NCBI GenBank assembly: GCA_035685165.1
Contig: DASRBI010000019.1
Location: 248,001-312,000, forward strand
From: DATFDN01 sp035685165
GTDB lineage: Bacteria; Pseudomonadota; Alphaproteobacteria; Acetobacterales; Acetobacteraceae
DNA: 64,000 bases
Direction: 5' to 3'
The position numbers and the translations under genes were made by a program. Positions 42,888 to 49,764 of this stretch are shown piece by piece. Numbering within the stretch: position 1 is the first letter of the stretch; each line of letters begins with the position of its first letter. Under the pieces are notes generated by a model. That model searched no databases. It was given only the letters and a program-made list of their open reading frames with translations, and was not told the DNA's origin.

Positions 42888-43799
42888 CTATTTGATCTTG
42901 CCGATGGCGCGCAGCTTGTTCTCCATCTCGCCCATGATCGTCCGCAGCGGGTGGGCGTGCGACAGATCGGTCACGGTCGCGAAGGCGTCGGCGAACATCT
43001 CGAGCGTCACCGGCTGGTCGGGGTCGAACTGCACGCCGTCGGTTTCGAAATACTGCAAGCGCGTGAATCCGCCGGCCTGCGCGAACACGATCTCGCCCGA
43101 GACGGTGCAGGCCTCGCTCGCGAGCCACACGGCGGCGGGCGAGACGAGTTCCGGCTTCATGTAGGGGGCGACGGCGGGGTTCATGAGGTTCTCGGTCATC
43201 CGCGTATAGGCGGCGGGCGAGAGCACGTTGACCATGATGTTGTATTTGGCGCCCTCGAAGCGCAGGCAGTTCGCCAGCCCGCAGACGCCCGCCTTGGCGG
43301 CGCCATAGTTCGACTGGCCGAAATTGCCGAAAATGCCGGAAGTGGAGGTGGTCATCACCACCCGGCCGTATTTTTGCTCGCGCATGATCGGCCAGGCCGC
43401 TTTGGTGCAGTAGGCGCTGCCCAGCAGGTGCACCTGCACCACCGCCTCGAAATCCTCGACCGGCATGTTGTGGAACGCCTTGTCGCGCAGGATGCCGGCG
43501 TTGTTGATCAGCGCATCGACGCGGCCCCATTTGTCCATCGCCGTCTTGACGATGTTCTGCGCGCCTTCCCAGGTGCCGACTGAATCGTAGTTGGCGACCG
43601 CCTCGCCGCCCTTGGCGCGGATCTCCGCCACCACCTTGTCGGCGACCGCGCCCGACCCGCCGCGCCCATCGACCGATCCGCCCGGATCGTTGACCACCAC
43701 CTTCGCCCCGCGCTCGGCGAGCAGCAGCGCGTGCGCGCGACCGAGCCCGGCGCCAGCGCCGGTGACGATGGCGACACGGTTATCGAAGCGGATGCTCAT
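42888..43799 (-). CDS. short-chain dehydrogenase (multifunctional-enzyme type 3-hydroxyacyl-CoA dehydrogenase-like)
   Basis: A 303-aa SDR with TGAGAGLG (13-20), the NDPGG insertion (37-41), NNAG (99-102), Ser152, Tyr165 and Lys169. The VVVNDPGGSVDGRG segment and the C-terminal extension are typical of the dehydrogenase domain of peroxisomal multifunctional enzyme 2 and its bacterial homologues, which oxidise (3R)-hydroxyacyl-CoA. It is divergent from a CoA-transferase/enoyl-CoA hydratase operon, which supports a role in acyl-CoA metabolism. Substrate unknown. Confidence 0.9.
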   Translation of the reverse strand: MSIRFDNRVAIVTGAGAGLGRAHALLLAERGAKVVVNDPGGSVDGRGGSGAVADKVVAEIRAKGGEAVANYDSVGTWEGAQNIVKTAMDKWGRVDALINNAGILRDKAFHNMPVEDFEAVVQVHLLGSAYCTKAAWPIMREQKYGRVVMTTSTSGIFGNFGQSNYGAAKAGVCGLANCLRFEGAKYNIMVNVLSPAAYTRMTENLMNPAVAPYMKPELVSPAAVWLASEACTVSGEIVFAQAGGFTRLQYFETDGVQFDPDQPVTLEMFADAFATVTDLSHAHPLRTIMGEMENKLRAIGKIK

Positions 43800-43919
43800 G
43801 CGCGTCGGTCCTCTGTTCTGCCGCGAGAACCGATAGCCCGCCCGCCGCCCGCGCGAAAGACGCTTGCCGCCTCCGCCGCCATGGCGGATCGTGGCGCGCC
43901 GGGGAGGGAGAGACGCCGC

Positions 43920-45119
43920 ATGGCGCTATTCGACGGACTGAAGGTGATCGAGTGCGCGACCTACATCGCGGGCCCTTCGGCGGCCTCGGTGCTGGCCGAG
44001 TTCGGGGCCGACGTGGTGAAGATCGAGGCGCCGGGCGGCGATCCCTATCGCGCTCGCTCGATCCCGCCGACCAGCGGATACGTGCACCCGCGCAACCCCG
44101 GCTTCATGCTAGACGGGCGGAGCCGGCGAAGCATCGTGCTCGATCTGGCGCGCGCCGAAGGGCAGGCGGTGCTGCGGCGCCTGATCGCCCAAGTCGACGT
44201 GTTCATCACCAATTCGCCCCCCGATGTGCGCCGCAAGCTTGGCGTGACGTACGAGGCGCTGGGGCCGGAGAACCCAAGGCTGATCTATGCCGCGTTCACG
44301 GGCTATGGCGAGCGCGGGCCGGACAGGAACCGGCCGGGCTTCGACGTCACCGCATGGTGGGCGCGGTCGGGCATGATGCATCTCGTGCGCGCGGCCGATG
44401 CGGTGCCGGCACGCTCGCTCGGCGGCATGGGGGATCATCCGTCCGGCATGGCGCTTTACGCCGCCATCGCAACCGCGCTCTATCAGCGCGAGCGCACCGG
44501 GCGCGGCATGGCGGTCGGGTCCTCGCTGCTTGCCAACGGTTTGTGGGCGAACGCGAGCCAGGTGCAGGCGCGGCTGTTGGGCGAGGATGTGGCGGTGCAG
44601 CCGCCGCGCGCGCAGTCGCGCCATCCGCTGCGGAATCACTATCGCTGCGCCGACGGGAAGTGGCTCATCCTGTCGATCGTGCCCGATCAGCGGCGATGGG
44701 AGGTGTTCAAGCGCGCGGTGGCGAGTCCAATGCTGGATGATCCGCTGTTCGCGACGGTCGCTTCGCGCACCGAGCACGCGCTGGTGCTGACGGAGGTGCT
44801 GGATGTGGTGTTCGCCGCCGCGCCGCGCGCGGACTGGGTGGCGGCGCTCGAGCGGAGCGGGATCGTGTTCGGGATCGTCGCCGAGATGGAGGACATCCCC
44901 GATCCGCAGATGACCGAGAGCGGGGCGCTGGTGCCGTTCGCCGATGACGCGCTGCTGACGGTCAGCGCACCGTTCTGGGTGGAGGGCGTGGAGAAGGTGG
45001 CGCCGACGCACGCCCCCGAAGCGGGTGCGGACAGCGAGGCGGTGCTGCGCGAGGCGGGATTCGCGGCGGGCGAGATCGAGGCCTTGATCGCGGCCGGGGT
45101 GGTGGGAGCGAGGCGATGA
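43920..45119 (+). CDS. class III CoA-transferase (CaiB/BaiF family)
   Basis: A 399-aa family III CoA-transferase, moving CoA between carboxylic acids via an aspartyl-CoA intermediate. The catalytic aspartate is D172 in GGMGDHPSG; family blocks include GPSAASVLAEFGADVVKIE at residues 18-36 and the YGERGPDRNRPGFD region. The start is the ATG following GGGAGGGAGAG; upstream in-frame sequence is non-coding. The gene begins an operon (enoyl-CoA hydratase, then LivHMGF) and overlaps the next gene by ATGA. This suggests activation of an imported acid followed by hydration. Confidence 0.92.
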   Translation: MALFDGLKVIECATYIAGPSAASVLAEFGADVVKIEAPGGDPYRARSIPPTSGYVHPRNPGFMLDGRSRRSIVLDLARAEGQAVLRRLIAQVDVFITNSPPDVRRKLGVTYEALGPENPRLIYAAFTGYGERGPDRNRPGFDVTAWWARSGMMHLVRAADAVPARSLGGMGDHPSGMALYAAIATALYQRERTGRGMAVGSSLLANGLWANASQVQARLLGEDVAVQPPRAQSRHPLRNHYRCADGKWLILSIVPDQRRWEVFKRAVASPMLDDPLFATVASRTEHALVLTEVLDVVFAAAPRADWVAALERSGIVFGIVAEMEDIPDPQMTESGALVPFADDALLTVSAPFWVEGVEKVAPTHAPEAGADSEAVLREAGFAAGEIEALIAAGVVGARR

Positions 45120-45895
45120 GCGAATACCGATTTTGCCGCGTGGCGGACGAGGGGCGGGTGCGGATCGTCACCTTGAACCGTCCCGAGGTGATGAACGCGC
45201 TGCACAGCGAGGCGCATCACGAGCTGGAGCGCGTGTGGGACGAGTTCGCCACCAACGACGATCTTTGGGTCGGCATCGTGACGGGCGCCGGGCCGCGCGC
45301 CTTCTCGGCGGGCAACGATCTGAAGGTGCAGGCGGCGGGGCGGCGCGGGCCGCCCGCGCGCACCGGCTTCGCGGGGCTGACGCTGCGCTTCGATCTGAAC
45401 AAGCCGCTGATCGCGGCGGTGAACGGGATCGCGATGGGCGGCGGGTTCGAGATCGCGCTCGCCTGCGACATCATCGTCGCCGCCGAGAACGCCGTGTTCG
45501 CTTTGCCCGAGCCGCGCGTCGGGCTGATCGCCGGCGCGGGCGGCGTGCACCGGCTGCCGCGCATGATCCCGCAGAAGCAGGCGCTCGGGATGATCCTGAC
45601 CGGGCGGCGGGTTTCCGCGCGCGAGGGCAAGGAACTCGGCTTCGTCAACGAGGTGGTGGCGGAGGGAGCGGCGCTGGAGGCGGCGCGGCGCTGGGCGGCG
45701 CTCATTCTGGAATGCTCGCCGAAAGCGGTGCGGGCGTCCAAGCAGGCGGTGTATCGGGGGCTCGATCAGCCGACGGTCGAGGCGGCGATCCGCACCATCT
45801 ATCCGGCGCAGAAGGAGAATCTGGAGAGCGAGGATTACATCGAAGGGCCGCGCGCGTTCGCGGAGAAGCGGAAGCCCGTTTGGAAGAATCGGTGA
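45116..45895 (+). CDS. enoyl-CoA hydratase/isomerase family protein
   Basis: A 259-aa crotonase-fold enzyme. It has the oxyanion-hole motifs AFSAGNDL (about 61-68) and MGGGFEIALACD (about 107-118), then FALPEPRVGLIAGAGGV. Glu residues equivalent to both crotonase catalytic glutamates are present in the latter region (LPEPRVG), so hydratase activity is plausible. It overlaps the CoA-transferase gene and is followed by the Liv transporter after a repeat-containing gap. Confidence 0.9.
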   Translation: MSEYRFCRVADEGRVRIVTLNRPEVMNALHSEAHHELERVWDEFATNDDLWVGIVTGAGPRAFSAGNDLKVQAAGRRGPPARTGFAGLTLRFDLNKPLIAAVNGIAMGGGFEIALACDIIVAAENAVFALPEPRVGLIAGAGGVHRLPRMIPQKQALGMILTGRRVSAREGKELGFVNEVVAEGAALEAARRWAALILECSPKAVRASKQAVYRGLDQPTVEAAIRTIYPAQKENLESEDYIEGPRAFAEKRKPVWKNR

Positions 45896-45904
45896 GCCCG
45901 CACG

Positions 45905-46014
45905 CCCTCAGCCTCGCGGCTTTGCCGCGCAACCTCTCCCGCTGCGCAGGAGCGGTGCACGGGACGCCCCGCCCGCTTGCGGGAGAGGCCGGCACGCAGC
46001 GCCGGGTGAGGGTG
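45905..46014. repeat. REP-like palindromic block before livH
   Basis: CGCCCTCAGCC at the left end, an inner pair of CTCTCCCGC ... GCGGGAGAGGC, and the right end GCGCCGGGTGAGGGTG resemble the block between dctP and dctQ (22177-22314). The right-end GTGAGGG lies 7-10 bases before the livH GTG and is the only candidate ribosome site for it. Confidence 0.6.
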
Positions 46015-46019
46015 TAACG

Positions 46020-46895
46020 GTGCTGTCTTTCGACCTGCTGGGCAACGCGCTCGTCTCCGGGCTGCTGCTCGGCGGGTTCTATGCGGCGGTGACGATCGGG
46101 GTGTCGATCTCGTTCGGGATGCTCGACATCGTCAACATCGCGCATCCGGCGTTCATCGTGCTCGGCTCCTATTGCGCGTGGCTGCTCAACACGTGGATCG
46201 GGCTCGATCCGATCCTCGCGAGCGTGCTGCTGGCGCCGCTCTTCTATCTGCTCGGCGCGGCGATCTATCAGACCTACCATGTTTCGTTCGAGCGGCGCGG
46301 CGATCAGAGCCTGCGCGGCCTCGCCTTTTTTTTCGGTCTGCTGTTCATCACCGAGGTCGGGCTCGTGCTGGTGTTCGGCGTCGATTACCGGCTGGTGCAG
46401 GCCGCCTATGTCGGCACCACGCTGCATTTCGGGGTGATCGACGTGCCACTGCGGCTGCTCGTGCCGTGCCTTGTGTCGCTCGTGCTGATCGCGCTTCTAT
46501 ATCAGTTCCTCTCCCGCACCTTCATCGGGCGCGCCGTGCAGGCGGTGGCGCAGGATCCGCTCGCGCTACGGCTGATGGCGGCCGATCCGGTGCGGCTGAA
46601 GCGCATCGCCTTCGGCATCTCGATCGCCACCGCCTCGATCGCCGGCGCGATCCTGATCGTGATCCAGCCGGTCGAGCCGTCGGTCGCGCGCGACTATATC
46701 GGCCGCGTGTTCGCGATCTGCGTGCTGGGCGGCCTCGGCAGTTTCGCCGGCACCGTGCTCGCCGCCATCGGGCTCGGCATCATGGAGAGCCTGACCGCGA
46801 CCTTCTATGGCCCGTCCTGGGCCCCGGCGGTGGCGTTCGGGTTCCTGCTCGGCACGCTCGCGCTGCGGCCGGCCGGATTGTTTGGGCGCGGATGA
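46020..46895 (+). CDS. livH: branched-chain-type ABC transporter permease (LivH family)
   Basis: A 291-aa inner-membrane permease of the hydrophobic-amino-acid ABC class. The opening GNALVSGLLLGGFYAAVTIG is followed by GISISFGMLDIVNIAHP-type sequence, and the C-terminal AICVLGGLGSFAGTVLAA is the EAA-like loop. The start is GTG. It overlaps livM by ATGA. Together with livM, livG and livF it forms the membrane and ATPase parts of the importer; the binding protein is not in the window. The presence behind CoA-transferase and enoyl-CoA hydratase genes suggests an aromatic or branched acid rather than an amino acid as substrate. Confidence 0.93.
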   Translation: MLSFDLLGNALVSGLLLGGFYAAVTIGVSISFGMLDIVNIAHPAFIVLGSYCAWLLNTWIGLDPILASVLLAPLFYLLGAAIYQTYHVSFERRGDQSLRGLAFFFGLLFITEVGLVLVFGVDYRLVQAAYVGTTLHFGVIDVPLRLLVPCLVSLVLIALLYQFLSRTFIGRAVQAVAQDPLALRLMAADPVRLKRIAFGISIATASIAGAILIVIQPVEPSVARDYIGRVFAICVLGGLGSFAGTVLAAIGLGIMESLTATFYGPSWAPAVAFGFLLGTLALRPAGLFGRG

Positions 46896-47869
46896 GCAAT
46901 ACGCGGTTTCTCGGCTGCGCGGTGCTGGTCGCGGCGCTGGCCTACGGCGCGGCGGTGGCGGTGCACAATTCCTACGTGTTCTTCGCCGGCTACGTGGTGC
47001 TGCAATACATCGTGCTGGCGACGGCCTGGAACGTCCTCGGCGGCTACACGGGCTACGTGAATTTCGGCGTCGCCGGCTTCTTCGCGCTCGGGGCCTATTG
47101 CTCGGTGGCGCTGGTGAAGCTGCTGCCCGGGCTGCCGATTCCGGCGATGATGCTCGCCGGCGCGTTCGTCTCCGGCGTGGTCGGGCTCGGGATGGGATGG
47201 CTGACGTTGCGACTGCGCGGGGCGTATTTCTCGATCGCCACCCTGGCGATGGCGGTGGTGCTGCAAACGCTCATGGTGAACTGGGAATATGTGGGCGGTT
47301 CGGGCGGCGCCTACACGATGCGCCCGCAGCGCGCCCCGTTCTTCGGGCTCGATTACATCCAGTATCTGTTCCTGCTGATGCTGGCGCTGGCTGTGAGCGC
47401 GGTGTGCATCGCGCGCACGATCGAACGCTCCCGCCTCGGTCGCGGGTTGGCGGCGATCCGCGACGACGAGCTGGCGGCGGAAGCCTCGGGCGTGCCGTCC
47501 CTCCGGCTCAAGCTCGCGGCGACCGCGCTCTCGGGAGCGCTGATGGGCATGGCCGGCGCGCCGCTGCCCTTCTATGTCACCTATCTCGATCCGACCTCGG
47601 CGTTCAGCCTGAGCTATGCGGTCAACAGCATCGCCATGCCGCTGATCGGCGGGACGGCGAGCTGGGCGGGGCCGGTCATCGGCGCGGTGCTGCTGGGGAC
47701 ATTGCAGCAGGTGGCGACCGTCACCATTTCGTCGGCGCTCAACCTGTTGATCGTCGGCGTGCTGTTGGTGGTGTTCGTGGTGGCGGCGCCGAACGGGATC
47801 ATCGGGCTCAGCGGCAGGCGCGCCACCGCGCCGCGCTTGCGGCGGTTCCTGGCGCCGGGGCGGCCGTGA
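46892..47869 (+). CDS. livM: branched-chain-type ABC transporter permease (LivM family)
   Basis: A 325-aa permease with about ten hydrophobic segments. Visible are NVLGGYTGYVNFGVAGFFALGA, with GYVNFG as the LivM hallmark, LRLRGAYFSIATLAMA, the IRDDELAAEASGV cytoplasmic loop that contacts the ATPase, and IGGTASWAGPVIGAV. The ATG overlaps the livH stop, and its own stop overlaps the livG start (GTGA). Confidence 0.94.
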   Translation: MSNTRFLGCAVLVAALAYGAAVAVHNSYVFFAGYVVLQYIVLATAWNVLGGYTGYVNFGVAGFFALGAYCSVALVKLLPGLPIPAMMLAGAFVSGVVGLGMGWLTLRLRGAYFSIATLAMAVVLQTLMVNWEYVGGSGGAYTMRPQRAPFFGLDYIQYLFLLMLALAVSAVCIARTIERSRLGRGLAAIRDDELAAEASGVPSLRLKLAATALSGALMGMAGAPLPFYVTYLDPTSAFSLSYAVNSIAMPLIGGTASWAGPVIGAVLLGTLQQVATVTISSALNLLIVGVLLVVFVVAAPNGIIGLSGRRATAPRLRRFLAPGRP

Positions 47870-48588
47870 CGGCGCTGCTCGAGGTGCGCGGCCTGAGCAA
47901 GCGGTTCGGCGGCTTCGTCGCGCTCGGCGACATCGACCTCGATGTGGCGGAGGGCGAGCGCGTCGGGCTGATCGGCCCCAACGGGTCGGGCAAGAGCACG
48001 CTCGTGAACTGCGTCTGCGGCACGCTGCGCCATGAGGGCGGTACGGTGCGGTTCGCCGGCCACGCGCTGAATGGGCTGCCGCCTTACCGGCGCACGCGGC
48101 TCGGCGTTGCGCGGAGCTTCCAGTTGCCGCGCCCGTTCGTCGGCATGAGTCTGGCCGACAATCTGCGCATCCCGCTCGAATACGCGCTTCGGCATCGCGG
48201 CGGCGAGGCGGCGATCGCGGCACGCTGCCATGCGCTGCTGGCTTCGGTCGGATTGGAAGGAAAGGCGGCGCAGCGCCCGGCCGAGCTAACGCAGATCGAG
48301 ATGCGGAAGCTCGAGCTTGCCCGCGCGATGGCGGCCGAGCCGCGGCTGCTGATCGCCGACGAGGCGATGGCCGGGCTTTCGCATCAGGAGGTAGACGAAA
48401 TCCTGGCGCTGCTGCTGCGGCTCAATCAGCAAGGGGTCACGGTGATCATGATCGAGCACATCATGCGCGCGGTGATGCAGTTCTCGCAAAGGCTCGTCGT
48501 GCTGGTGGCCGGGCGCAAGATCGCCGATGGCGAGCCTGATTTGGTGATTCGCGATCCAGAGGTGGAGCGCGCCTACCTTGGCGAATAG
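47866..48588 (+). CDS. livG: branched-chain-type ABC transporter ATPase (LivG family)
   Basis: A 240-aa ATPase with Walker A GPNGSGKS (37-44), Walker B LLIADEAMAGLS and the switch region IEHIMRAVM. The usual LSGGQ signature is replaced by LTQIE (141-145). This variant recurs in a subgroup of LivG-like proteins and so is probably functional rather than degenerate. The start is GTG overlapping the livM stop (GTGA). It pairs with LivF, which has a regular signature. Confidence 0.92.
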   Translation: MTALLEVRGLSKRFGGFVALGDIDLDVAEGERVGLIGPNGSGKSTLVNCVCGTLRHEGGTVRFAGHALNGLPPYRRTRLGVARSFQLPRPFVGMSLADNLRIPLEYALRHRGGEAAIAARCHALLASVGLEGKAAQRPAELTQIEMRKLELARAMAAEPRLLIADEAMAGLSHQEVDEILALLLRLNQQGVTVIMIEHIMRAVMQFSQRLVVLVAGRKIADGEPDLVIRDPEVERAYLGE

Positions 48589-49309
48589 TCTCGCCATCGA
48601 GGAGCTGTCGGCGGGCTATGGCTCGGTACGGGTGCTGCACGGCGTCTCGGTATCGGTTGCGCACGGCGAGACGGTGGCGCTGCTGGGGACGAACGGCAAC
48701 GGCAAGTCGACGCTAATGAAGTGCGTCATGGGCATGGTGCGACCGAGCGGCGGACGCATCAGCGCTGAGATCGAGGGCGAGCAGCACGATCTGACCGCGC
48801 TTTCCACCGAGGAAATCGTCGATCGCGGCATCGCGTTCGTGCCCGAGGGAAGGCGGCTGTTTCCGCGCCTGAGCGTGACCGAGAATCTCCTGATGGGCGC
48901 GTTCCGGGCCGCCGCGCGTCCCGCGATCACCCGCAATCTCGATTTCTGCTTCGAGCTGTTCCCGCGCCTGAAGGAACGTCGGCGGCAGATGGCGGGCTCG
49001 ATGAGCGGAGGCGAGCAGCAGATGCTGGCGCTCGGCCGGGCGCTGATGTCGGCGCCAAAGATATTGTTGGTGGACGAGCCGTCGGTCGGGCTCGCGCCGG
49101 TGCTGGTGCGGCGCACCATCGACAAGATCGCCGAGCTGAAATCGGGCTTCGGGCTCACGGTCCTGATGGCCGAGCAGAATTTCAGCCAGGCGATCCGCAT
49201 CGCCGACCGGGGTTACGTGATCGTGCACGGAAGGATCGAGTTCGCCGGCGACTCAGCAGCGGAGTTGAATGATAACGAGCTGATCAGGAAGTTTTACCTG
49301 GGGATGTAG
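48578..49309 (+). CDS. livF: branched-chain-type ABC transporter ATPase (LivF family)
   Basis: A 243-aa ATPase with Walker A GTNGNGKS (37-44), the LivF-typical FVPEGRRLFPRLSVTENL, signature MSGGEQ (142-147), Walker B LLVDEPSVGL and AEQNFSQAI as switch region. The only available start is TTG at 48578, 11 bases inside livG. The operon ends here; the next element is the unrelated bfr/hicB relic on the opposite strand. Confidence 0.93.
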   Translation: MANSLAIEELSAGYGSVRVLHGVSVSVAHGETVALLGTNGNGKSTLMKCVMGMVRPSGGRISAEIEGEQHDLTALSTEEIVDRGIAFVPEGRRLFPRLSVTENLLMGAFRAAARPAITRNLDFCFELFPRLKERRRQMAGSMSGGEQQMLALGRALMSAPKILLVDEPSVGLAPVLVRRTIDKIAELKSGFGLTVLMAEQNFSQAIRIADRGYVIVHGRIEFAGDSAAELNDNELIRKFYLGM

Positions 49310-49321
49310 GCGTATCCCCGC

Positions 49322-49690
49322 TTACGAGCCGCCGGCAAGCGCGAGCTGGTAGCTGATATGGCGGTGCAGACGGCGCGCCGCTTCCGCTGCCTCGAGGACC
49401 AGCTTGCGGTGAGGCTCGGCCGGCACCCGCACCACGAAGTTGCCTGAAATGCTGCGCTCGTCGATCGGCGGCGGGATCGGTTCCTGGTTCGGCCGCCTGT
49501 CCTCCACCACCTCGCGCATGACGTGCCTGATACCCGGCAACGCCTGCACATCGTCCTCGGCCAAAGGACAAACTCGACAACTGCCCCAGTTATCGAGCCG
49601 CCGGTCGTGCAGCCAGTACTCATTGGCCGACGTCAGCTCGTAACGGAGCGCATCGTTCAAATAGCCGATGAACTTCGGGTCGCCCTTGAT
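49322..49690 (-). pseudogene. chimeric relic: bacterioferritin N-terminus joined to a HicB-type antitoxin
   Basis: One continuous frame encodes two unrelated pieces. Codons 1-36 (49690-49583) read KGDPKFIGYLNDALRYELTS ... DRRLDNWG, the first helix of bacterioferritin, but with ATC where its ATG start should be, preceded by AAGGCGGG. The rest (49582-49322) reads CRVCPLAEDD, then after an apparent internal deletion EPIPPPIDERSISGNFVVRV, the ribbon-helix-helix end of HicB family antitoxins. No HicA toxin is adjacent. I infer a deletion that fused two neighbouring genes. Translation from the internal TTG at 49660 is possible. Confidence 0.7.
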
Positions 49691-49764
49691 GCCGGCCCGC
49701 CTTCAGCGCATCGCACTGACGGCGATGCTCGCGCAGCCGAAACCGCGAGGATCGCCGTCGCGCG

